Assembly (NCBI RefSeq): GCF_011386835.1
Contig: NC_088792.1
Coordinates: 41,654,882 to 41,718,881 of the forward strand
Reading direction: 5' to 3'
Length of the DNA: 64,000 nt
Source of the DNA: Chrysemys picta bellii
Taxonomy: Eukaryota; Chordata; Testudines; Emydidae
Both the position numbers and the translations under genes were made by a program. Below, piece by piece: positions 12,401-24,400 of this stretch (position 1 is its first letter; each line of letters starts with the position of its first letter). The notes beneath the pieces were generated by a model. The model saw only the letters and a program-made list of their open reading frames with translations, made no database searches and was not told where the DNA came from.

Positions 12401-15400
12401 AACGGGGATTAAAAAAAGAAAAAGAAAGAAGAGAGAAACTGATTTGGGAAATAAGAAATATCATCATATCCCAGTTAAGGGGATGATCTTATTACCACCA
12501 TAATCCCAGTTTCCTCAATACTGACATCCTGTTGTATTCCATCTACATTAATAAGTGGGGCCTAAGAATCAAAGGTATTAACATGATCCTGTCACTGTCC
12601 AACAATAAACAGAGTTAAGCAAGGTTTAGTATACAGAGTCCTCAGACACCTTAGTACCTTGGCAAACACATCATTAAAATATTTTTAACCTTGTATTAAA
12701 GATACAGAAAACAAGGAGGAGAAAGGTTAAAGCATGTGAAATGTAAAGTATTAAGTAAGTCTTCCATTTTAACAGTATCCCATGTTCCCCTTCCCTTTAG
12801 GTGGAGAGAGTTTTTAAAAAGAACTGCCCTGCCCCATCATCTGACGGTCTCTTAGATGGTATTAAAAATGGTAATAACTCCTTTTGGGGGAAAGAAGAAA
12901 AAGTTAGTTGAAATGGACAGGGCTATTGTAGCTGTTGTTAAAGTCTAATTCTGTTTCCTAGAAGACAAAACAAAAGGGTGAAGAAAAGAACAGCTAAAAC
13001 AGAAAATACTGTTTATGTATCTGTTGACTCTCACTTGCAACTTTACTTCTGGAAAAACACAAGTATAGCACATGGTCTTATTAGCCACTCTGAGACCTGG
13101 CAAACTTGTACCACTATTGGGCTGCCCAGAGCATTGCATTTAGCTGCCCTTATAGCAATGTTGCAAAATATGCAGTCTTTGCTGGCTAAGCCAGATCCTT
13201 ATTAAGCAGAAGGAAAATGGAGAGAGATAGAAAAAGAAATAAGGTGGGGAAGGACAAGGACACATGGGGTGGAGACACAGTCTCACATCCCGGGTCATGG
13301 CTGAGATTTCACTAAAGCTGGTAGCAGTGACCCAATGTCATCTGGGTGTCTCTGTCTGATCTGGTCTGATGAAGGTCTCTCTCAGGATGTCAAAAGTACA
13401 ATGGAGGCCCAAGAGCTCCAAGGATCCCAGGAGATGGTGGGGGTGGCAGTCATGATGGTAAAGTTTGCTCCTTCCCATTCTCTCATCTTTCAGTCAGCCA
13501 GCATCTTGGTAGCCAGCTTTTCTTTTTGAGGACCACAAAAGGGAGCATTGGGTGGAATAGCCCATCCCCTTATTATTTTATCCACCAATTAGGCCTAATA
13601 ACCAACATGCCAGTTTTGGTTAATTGATTTTCAGTCCCAAATGTCTCTTATTTACCAGGCACCATCTCAACACAGTCCTATAATTGTATCAGTAAGCCTT
13701 TTTGTTTGGACTAATTTTGTCCGTCTCCATTTTGTACCTTTTCCTATTAGCATTTATTATCATAGGTTGTTGTGACATTTTATAAACTTTTACTCACTTC
13801 TTACAGTTGAGCTCACAATTAGGGTAAATTTGTAGGCCCAGTTATTACAAGAGACCAGCATTAGGTTCTTTTCATTTTATGGTGGATTTGCCACACTAGG
13901 GTACCAACCTCTAAGAAGTATTAAACTGAGATCACCAACTCATTTCACATAAGCCACGTAAAATTCTGGGTTGTGGCTAACAACCAAGTCTCCTCTTCTT
14001 GAAGTGCTCAGTTCATTAGGGCTTTAACAGAACAAAATATCAAGAACCTCTCTCATTTTGGCACAGACCAGGAACTCCTTTTACAGTCATTAAATTGAAA
14101 CAAGTAAAAGGAAACCAAGAGGGTCCAAAATACATCTGCTTTTTCCCAGGTACCTGGACAAGAGTCCTTGCAGACCTGCATCTTGAACTCCCATCTTCCT
14201 TCCTTTGGAAAGTCAGCTGATTAAATTCCTATTGCTAGGTTAACTGGCAGGATACCAAATGCCACCTTACAAGTAAACAAAGCCTCTTAATCCTTGTTGA
14301 TCCTGGTTCCTCCCTATATAGGTACAGGGTAGTGGGTTTTATTTCTAGGGACCAGGACACTGTCAGCCCAGATGTGTTCCCTCCTCAAACCCCGAACGGC
14401 TAGTGCACCATGTCTCACCACCAAACAGTAATCACATAGCAACTAATTTTATTCACTCTTAACCTATGCCAGGTTCAGACCAGTGGCCTGGTGATCAAGT
14501 GAGAGTAGCCTTAGGCTGACTCACCACTCTGGGTATTTGGTAAGAATCCAAACATGGAGCAAATTAGGGAGATAATTGGTTAAGGACTGAATGATTAACC
14601 AATTAACTAGGTGGCTCTGCTCATCAACTGAGGAAAGCTAAAAGGCAGACAGTAAGAGGATTAACGGGATGGGGGGGGGGGCTTGAGAGAGAAATATTGT
14701 TTTGTTTTACCCTCACCTTTACTGTAAAGTTTCCCAGTTTTTCATTCTGAAAGGGGAGAAAGGGCTTCCTTTAATTCCACTTTTCCCACCAACCTCTTTC
14801 CTACCTGCCTACTTCTCTACAGTGCCCCAGTTTTTCACTTTGAAGATAAGATCAAACTGCTGGGGGGCAGATACTAGGGCTGGTGCCCAAAATAGGTGGT
14901 GAGCCTGCAGGAAACTGTTAGATCCTAATTAAAGATGACACTCACCTAATCGAACACATTCCATGGAAGACTGGGGCCAGCTTTCCCTTTCTGAGGACTC
15001 AATGTAGTAACAGTGACCATGGAAGGGAATCCAAGATCTGCGTATGTCAGATGTAGGACATTTTCCAGGGAGTTGTGGAGGTTCAGTAGGGACTACAACT
15101 GAGAAGAAACCATGCTGTATGAAATCAATAAGGGCTTTTCAGATATGTTACTGAAAACACATATATACTGTACCATAAGCAGCCACTACTAATTTGACCA
15201 GGATACCATGAAAAAGAACCTCAGATATTCACGGTTCATGATCTGGGCCAGATTCTCTACTCTGTTGTGGAGGTTTTACATTGGGGTAACTGCACTGACT
15301 TCAGCTGAGGCCAAGTCTACACAACACAGTTAGGTCGACACAAGGCAGTTCATGTTGGTCTAACAATGTCTGTGTCTACACTACAGCCTTGTCCCACTGA

Positions 15401-18400
15401 TGTAAGTGCCCTACTACACCAGCATAATAACTCCAACTCCACAAGGGGTGTAGGGCTTATGTAGGTGTAGTTAGGGTGACACTGTGTAGACACTGCGTCC
15501 CTTACATCGGCTGTTGGAGCCGTGAAATTTGAACTTGTTTGTTTGAAAAGTGTGAATTGGGAGTGCTTTGTTCCAGGTGGGCCTTGAGTGGGCCTGACTG
15601 GTATATAAGGGCAGTCAGCAGCGAACCAGCTGAGCGGCGAACAGCAGGAGTTTGCCTGGGAGTTCGCGTGGGGAGAGCGCACTGAGGCTTTCATCTGCAG
15701 GTTTCTCTGAGTAGTTCCTGCAACAGCTGTGAAAGCTCTTAAGAGGACGGTGATATGGAAGGTGAGTGATCAGCTGTTGTAACCTGCACAGGTTGTGCCA
15801 TGTTTGTCTTTCTTCCACAGGACAGAAACGACTTTGTCTGTACAAAGTGCAAGCTGGTCTCCATATTGGAAGAGAAGGTTCAAGGGCTGGAGAAATGAGT
15901 ATCGACTCTGCGTTGCATAAGGGAAAATGAAGATTTCCTGGTCAGGAGATGCTTCTACGGCCACAACGTTCTGAAGATTCAGAGCAGGCGCAGCAGGGAC
16001 AGAAGGACTGTGAAGAGGTTTGGCAGCATGTGACCTCCAGAAGGAGAAAGAGGAACGTCCATGCACCAGCAATGGAGATACAGGTGAGCAATCGTTTCCA
16101 TGTTCTCTCTACAGGTACTAATGCAGAGAGTGGACTAGATGACCCATCTGAGGGAAGGGAGCAGAAGGAGACTCCACCGATTGGAAGGCAAAAGATGCAC
16201 TGTCCTAGGGATGGGGGTTCCACGACCACCACTCCCAAGAGGAGGAGGAGGGTGGTGGTGGTCGGTGACGCCTTCCTCAGGGGGACTGAGTCATCTATCT
16301 GCCGCCCCGACCGGGAAAACCGAGAGGGCTGCTGCTTGCCAGGAGCTAGGATACACGATGTGACGGAGAGACTGCCGAGACTCATCAAGCCCTCGGATCG
16401 CTACAACTTCCTGCTTCTCCACGTGGGCACCAATGATACTGCCAAGAATGACCTTGAGCGGATCACTGCAGACTACGAGGCTCTGGGAAGAAGGATAAAG
16501 GAGTTTGAGGCGCAAGTGGTGTTCTCGTCCATCCTCCCTGTGCAAGGAAAAGGCCTGGGTAGAGACCGTCGAATCGTGGAAGTCAATGAATGGCTACGCA
16601 GGTGGTGTCGGAGAGAAGGCTTTGGATTCTTCGACCATGGGATGGTGTTCCAAGAAGAAGGAGTGTTAGGCAGAGACGGGGTCCACCTAATGAAGAGAGG
16701 GAAGAGCATCTTTGCTAGCAGGCTGGCTAACCTAGTGAGGAGGGCTTTAAACTAGGTTCACCGGGGGAAGGAGACCAAAGCCCTGAGGTAAGTGGGGAAA
16801 TGGAATCCTGGGAGGAAGCACAAGCAGGAGAGCGCAAGAGGGGAGGACTCCTGTCTCATGCGAGAAAAAGGGACGATCGATGAGTTATCTTAAGTGCCTA
16901 TACACAAATGCAAGAAGCCTGGGAAACAAGCAGGGAGAACTGGAAGTCCTGGCACAGTCAGGGAACTATGATGCGATTGGAATAACAGAGACTTGGTGGG
17001 ATAACTCACATGACTGGAGTACTGTCATAGATGGATATAAACTGTTCAGGAAGGACAGGCAGGGCAGAAAAGGTGGGGAAGTTGCGTTGTATGTAAGAGA
17101 GGAGTATGACTGCTCAGAGCTCCTGTATGAAACTGCAGAAAAACCTGAGAGTCTCTGGATAAAGTTGAGAAGTGTGAGCAACAAGGGTGATGTCGTGGTT
17201 GGAGTCTGCTATAGACCACCAGACCAGGGGGATGAGGTGGATGAGGCTTTTTTCTGGCAATTAGCAGAAGTTGTTAGATCGCAGGCCCTGGTTCTCATGG
17301 GAGACTTTAATCACCTTGATATCTGCTAGGAGAGCAATACAGCGGTGCACAGGCAATCCAGGAACTTTTTGGAAAGTGTAGGGGACAATTTCCTGGTGCA
17401 AGTGCTGGAGGAACCAACTAGGGTCAGAGCTTTTCTTGACCTGCTGCTCACAAACAGGGAAGAATTAGTAGGGGAAGCAAAAGTGGATGGGAACCTGGGA
17501 GGCAGTGACCATGAGATGGTCAAGTTCAGGATCCTGACACAAGGAAGAAAGGAGAGCAGCAGAATACGGACCCTGGACTTCAGAAAAGCAGACTTTGACT
17601 CCCTCAGGGAACAGATGGGCAGGATCCCCTGGGAGAATAACATGAAGGGCAAAGGGCTCTAGGAGAGCTGGCTGTATTTTAAAGAATCCTTATTGCGGTT
17701 GCAGGAACAAACCATCCCGATGTGTAGAAAGAATAGTAAATATGGCAGGCCAAATCAGGAAGGCCAAATCACACTTGGAGTTGCAGCTAGCAAGAGATGT
17801 TAAGAGTAACAAGAAGGGTTTCTTCAGGTATGTTAGCAACAAGAAGAAAGTCAAGGAAAGTGTGGGCCCCTTACTGAATGAGGGAGGCAACCTAGTGACC
17901 GAGGATGTGGAAAAAGCTAATGTACTCAATGCTTTTTTTGCCTCTGTCTTCATGAACAAGGTCAGCTCCCAGACTGCTGCACTGGGCAGCACAAATATGG
18001 GGAGAAGGTGACCAGCCCTCTGTGGAGAAAGAAGTTCGGGACTATTTAGAAAAACTGGACGTGCACAAGTCCATGGGGCCAGATGCGCTGCATCCGAGGG
18101 TGCTAAAGGAGTTGGAGGATGAGATTGCAGAGCCATTAGCCATTATTTTTGAAAAATCATGGCGATCGGGGGAGGTCCCAGATGACTGGAAAAAGGCTAA
18201 TGTAGTGCCCATCTTTAAAAAAGGGAAGAAGGAGGATCCGGGGAACTACAGGCCAGTCAGCCTGACCTCAGTCCCTGGAAAAATCATGGAGCAGGTCCTC
18301 AAGGAATCAATTCTGAAACACTTAGAGGAGAGGAAAGTGATCAGGAACAGTCAGGATGGATTCACCAAGGGGAAGTTGTGCCTGACTAACCTAATTGCCT

Positions 18401-21400
18401 TCTATGATGAGATAACTGGCTCTGTGGATGAGGGGAAAGCAGTGGATGTGTTATTCCTTGACTTTAGCAAAGCTTTTGATACAGTCTCCCACAGTATTCT
18501 TGCCGCCAAGTTAAAGAAATATGGGCTGGATGAATGGACTGTAAGGTGGACAGAAAGCTGGCTAGATCGTCGGGCTCAATGGGTAGTGATCAATGGCTCC
18601 ATGTCTAGTTGGCAGCCGGTTTCAAGCGGCGTGCCCCAAGGGTCAGTCCTGGGACCGGTTTTGTTTAATATCTTTATTAATGATCTGGAGGATGGTGTGG
18701 ACTGCACTCTCAGCAAGTTTGCAGATGACACTAAACTAGGAGGCGTGGTAGATACACTAGAGGGTAGGGATCGGATACAGAGGGACCTAGACAAATTAGA
18801 GGATTGGGCCAAAAAAAACCTGATGAGGTTCAACAAGGACAAGTGCAGAGTCCTGCACTTAGGACGGAAGAATCCCATGCACTGCTACAGACTAGGGACC
18901 GAATAGCTAGGTAGCAGTTCTGCAGAAAAGGACCTAGGGGTCACAGTGGACGAGAAGCTGGATATGAGTCAACAGTGTGCTCTTATTGCCAAGAAGGCTA
19001 ATGGCATTTTCGGCTGTATAAGTAGGGGCATTGCCAGCAGATCGAGGAACGTGATCATTCCCCTTTATTCGACATTGGTGAGGCCTCATCTGGAGTAGTG
19101 TGTCCAGTTTTGGGCCCCACACTACAAGAAGGATGTGGAAAAATTGGAAAGAATCCAGCGGAGGGCAACAAAAACGATTAGGGGTCTGGAGCACATGACT
19201 TATGAGGAGAGGCTGAGGGAACTGGGATTGTTTAGTCTCCAGAAGAGAAGAATGAGGGGGGGATTTGATAGCAGCCTTCAACTACCTAAATGGGGGTTCC
19301 AAAGAGGATGGAGCTCGGCTGTTCTCAGTGGTGGCAGATGACCAAACAAGGAGCAACGGTCTCAAGTTGCAGTGGGGGAGCTCCAGGTTGGATATTAGGA
19401 AACACTATTTCACTAGGAGGGTGGTGAAGCACTGTAATGCGTTACCTAGGGAGGTGGTGGAGTCTCCTTCCTTGGAGGTTTTTAAGGCCCGGCTTGACAA
19501 AGCTCTGGCTGGGATGATTTAGTTGGGAATTGGTCCTGCTTTGAGCAGGGGGTTGGACTAGATGACCTCTTGAGGTCCCTTCCAACCCTGATATTCTATG
19601 ATTCAATGATTCTATGAAATTGACAAGAAAGCCAGGGAGCTAGAACCCAGCTGCCCTCCACTCCTCTGGAGAGCTGGGTGGCTGGACTCCACTCCTGGCT
19701 GGGAGCCAAGATGAGAATGGAACCCTCTCCCAGCTGGGAGCCGCAGGTGGCTAGACCCTGCTTCTGGGGGGAACCAAGAAGCCGGGGCAGCTAATATTGG
19801 ACATTCCAATAAATCTCCATTGATACTTCCTGTTGGATTGACAGATTTGTAGCTGAGTAGAAAAGGCCTAATTCTGAAATTCTTGAGCATCCAAAACTCT
19901 CATTCAAGTCAGAGTATTTGGATATGCAAGGGATGCAACAGTGGGTCCATAGCTTACAGACTGAAAATAAAGTGGCATAATGCACCAACTAGTTTGTAAA
20001 CTTTGAAAAATCTTTAGAATTCACTAGTTAGTGTCTGTCAAGCACCAAGAAACTGTATCAATGACTATTTCCTTCAAAGAAACCAATATTAGAGCAGAGT
20101 ACACGTCAACGGTCACATTCATTATTTATATATATATATATACACACACACAATAGAACCTGAGAGTTACAAATGCCTCAGGAATGGAGGATGTTCGTAA
20201 CTCTGAATAAAACATTATGGTTGTTCTTTCAAAAGTTTACAACTGAACTTAATACAGCTTTGAAACTTTACTACACAGAAGGAAAATATTGCCTTTAACC
20301 ATCTTAATTTAAATGAAACAAGCACAGAAACAGTTTCCTTAGCTTGTCAAATCTTTTTTTAAAACTGTAATTTTTAAAACTAAAACTTTTTTTAGTAGTT
20401 TACATTTAACGCAGTACTGTGCTGTATTTGCTTTTTTGTTGTTGTTTGTTTGTTTTGGTCTCTGCTGCTATCTGATTGCATACTTCCAGTTCCAAGGTGT
20501 GCAGTTGACTGGTCAATTCGTAACTCTGGTGTTTGTAACTCTGAGGTTCTACTGTAGTCATAATCAAGACCTGAATGCATTTAAACTTAAAGCTCACTAA
20601 TTAAAATTGCTAAATTCAGTTGCTTACCATCAGACCTTTTACAGACAGAGAGGTAATTTTCATCACAAGACCCTGTCTTCCAGGTCCCATCAACATCTAA
20701 ATAAACACAGGCCAAGTTCTGTTTTGGCTCGTCACTGGCCCACTTAGAGTACTTGATTCTCCAGTTATCAGTCCACTTGTAAAAGCCACTAGTCTAAAAA
20801 CAAAAGACAATTAAGATAATATTGCATCCAAAAACTGTCTTAAAAAAAAAAAAAGAACATTACGGTCACAAACTCACACACTCAAATGTCAGAAATAAGT
20901 TTGTCTATAAAACCTTAATTCAGCCCCCTTGTGTGCATGCATTATGATATCATCTTTAATTACATGATCACACACTTTTTTCTACAGGATGCCTGCTTCT
21001 TTCAGAGCACAGAATGGACAGTGCTCACCTAATGGGCAATTATTCAAAATTAGATTTTATCCTCATTGTTCAATATACGTCCCCATGCCTTATTTATGGC
21101 ACACTACTCAAATCCTGCTTTGAAAACAGAATTATTCACTTCCTAATGGGCTTTTTTATGGTACTCATCACTGTAGTATCTGAGTGCTTCACAAACATTA
21201 ATGAGGTGAAGTGACATTATTATTCCCATTTGACAGATCAGGAACTGGTGCACAGAGACATTAATGTCAAAAGTGTTCACTAATTTTGAGTGGCCTGTGA
21301 CAGATGCATATGACCTGATTTTTCAGGTAACTTAGCATTATAAAGCACTTTGTATGTTCAGATCACAGATCTCATTTTCTTCAGTTGCAGCTGTGAGTGC

Positions 21401-24400
21401 TCAGGACTTCTGCAAAATAGGCCCCAAATATCCCAAGTCGGGCACCCAGAAAACAGGCACACACACAATTAGGTCATGTCTACATTGGGATACTAAGGAA
21501 AGTTAAGGCAAATCAACCAAAGGTGTGATGTTAAAATGCATAAGTTAAAGCAGGGGTCGGCAAACTTTCAGAAGTGGTGTGCCGAGTCTTCATTTATTCA
21601 CTCTGATTTAAGGTTTCGCGTGCCAGTAATACATTTTAACGTTTTTAGAAGGTCTCTTTCTATAAGTCTATAATATATTACTAAACTATTGTTGTATGTA
21701 AAGCAAATAAGGTTTTTAAAATGTTTAAGAAAGTTCATTTAAAATTAAATTAAAATGCAGACCCCCCCGGACCGGTGGCCAGGACCCAGGCAGTGTGAGT
21801 GCCACTGAAAATCAGCTCACGTGCTGCCTTCGGCACGCGTGCCATAGGTTGCCTACCCCTGAGTTAAAGTATATTAAACTCCCACATGGATGCTCAAAGG
21901 AGGATTAAGTTACAGCGAGCTAAGGTTACTTTACTCCTAAGTGAGAGCATCTACACGGGGGATTAACTTGTGCACATTGATTTCACACCTTTAGTTGATT
22001 TGCCTTAACTTCCGAGTATTCCGTGTAGATATGGGCTTACTGACCACCTGTGAAAATGTTAATTTAGTGACTCATCCAGCATTACACAGGAACTCTGGGG
22101 CAGAGACAGAATCCATTTCTCCAAGAGTATTCTATTACCTAAACCATGAGACCATCCTTGCAACCATACACCTTCCAACGTTTGCAACATATGTCTCCGT
22201 GGTCCTACAGACAACAGCCTCATTCACTGCACAGCCCCAAGTCATTCAATGAGCACTTTCCAGGCTTTGCACTGAATGAAGCAGGGATACTATGGGAAAA
22301 AATAGTATGTGATCATATGATTAAAGACAATAGCATAACACATAGGTGGAAGGAGTCCAAATTAAGGTTGCACAAGCAATATTCTTAACAGTCATCATTT
22401 TTAAAATGTATTTTCCTAGTTTTTTGTTTGTTTAAAGCAAACTGAAAAAACACAAATTCCACCATGGGAACTATATTGATTCCCATTGGTCTTATAGGTA
22501 GGGCTAGAACTTTTGGCTCCACAGCACAGACCTCCGCTACTTGAGCTAACAGAGTAACTGACAGCAGTTGTAGATTGTTATCCTCTATGTAGGCCAGCCA
22601 TTGCAGGGAGAAGAGGCACAAATGTGTCAACCAATTTTGCCACAATTTGCTGACAGGAGTGGAATGTTGAGGCTCAAGTTCCTTGGGTAGTGGTCATAGA
22701 CTTTCTGCCTCTGACCTCCCCAAGCCTGACTCCTTCTTCCCTGGGCCTCCCCAGCCTGCCCTTGACTCAGCCTGTCGGCCCCCCTCCCCCGGCCTCTTGT
22801 TCCAGTTCTCCATCTTCCTGAACTCCTCATCCTAGTTTCTTCAACCCCAGCACCCTTATCTCAATCTCCCACCCCTCTCAGCCTCCCTTGGCTCCTTGTC
22901 CCATCCCCTGCCTTGCTACCCCTGCCACAGCTTCTTGACCCAGTTCCAGTCCCTCATGTTTCCCCAGTTCCATTGCCCACCCTTTCCAACTCTTTGTCCC
23001 AGTCTGACCCCCTCACCCCGGTATCTTCATCCCACTGTCCCCAGGCTCAGCTGCTCAGCCCTGTGCATTCCAGCCATGCTTCCTCCTACTCCTCCTGCTC
23101 ACTTCCAAGCAAGGAGAGCACAAGAAAGGTCGACTCCCTGCTCATGGTTCCTGTGCCTGGGACCTCGGTGGCCCCTGACTGGCAGGCAGAGCATTGCAGG
23201 GAGAGTCTTTGCTCTGGCCCTGCAGCCTAGGGATGGAGCAATTGCTCTGAGGAGAAGGAATGGTACAAGCTCAGTCTGGTTGCACACAGGCACAGTGAGG
23301 GAATGGAGCATGCCCACAGCAAGTGGAATCTCTGGATAACTTAGCTGCCAAACTCTATCAAGTCCCTGCTGAACATGGGTGAACTGAAATTTTCAGAGGC
23401 TAATAACTCAGCCAAATTTGGGCAGATTATCATGGGGAGGGCGAGTAGCAGATCCTTGACCCCCTCCCCTGTCAGATTTAAACCCCTCCTTCAAAGTACG
23501 GAGGGACTAAAGATTCCCAACAAAATGGTTGTGAGAACTAATTAAGAATGTAAGTAAACAGATGTGGTAGCACTGCAGCCCTAGCCACTGGAACAAACAA
23601 TGGCAGTGATGAGCCTCTGCAGTAAATTCAGCCCAAAGTATTCCCAAGCCTGAGTTCTATACGTCTGCAGGCATCTGGGGGAGAGAAGTCTGCCAAAAAG
23701 GCAGCCTGAAGTGGCCCACACCACTTGTAACCCACATTCTGCAATAGTCTGGGGGTCCAGTGAAATGCAAAGAGGATGGCATGGACTGGGAATGGTGTGA
23801 TACCCGAGCAGCTATGGGATAAGTTGATTTAATACATCCCCTTGTCATTCTCCCTGGAGTTTAAAATTGCACCAATTCAATGGAAATTCTGAAGGAGGGC
23901 AAGCAACAGTAACACTGCCTGCCGTTCCTCAGTATCAATCAGGCACCAGCTTCAGTGAATCAGGCCTTGAGGCTTTTGGGATCTTCAACCATTTTGCTAA
24001 ATCATTGTTTTCAAAAGGAATACACACCCCTTTCACCTGCTGTTGGTTTGTCCCTTCTCCCATTCCCAGGATTCCCCATCTGCACCTCTCCCCATGTTCT
24101 TCCACGGCTTCTCTCCCTCCCCCACCATTTTGATGGCTTCCACTCTCCTATTGGTTTCCTCACATTACTGTGTATCCACAGGTATATAATTCCATCCACA
24201 GCTTATCTCTTCTTCACATACCCTTTTCTGTGTCTCCCCCATTCCCATTTCCATGGTTCCCACCATTCCCTAGCTATAGTTTAAGCTGCTTTTGAAGCAC
24301 GCTAACAGGAACAGTGGGAGTTCTTTCACAATCACTACTCAACTATGAGACAAAAGCAAGCACATCAAATAGAGCCCTGGGTAATAACTGCAGACAGCAC

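Larger units (their letters stand above)
15516..19617 (+). mobile_element. Near full-length CR1 LINE
   Basis: About 4.1 kb: GC-rich 5' UTR, ORF1, ORF2 and a 3' end with the CR1 octamer-like repeat ATTCTATGATTCAATGATTC. It lies in intron 25, antisense to MRC1. The frames are broken in several places, so it is inactive. The 5' boundary is approximate. Confidence 0.9.

Noticed and set aside
22896..23339. 147-codon Pro/Ser/Leu-rich frame
   Set aside because: CT-rich composition, no domain, several frames open in parallel.
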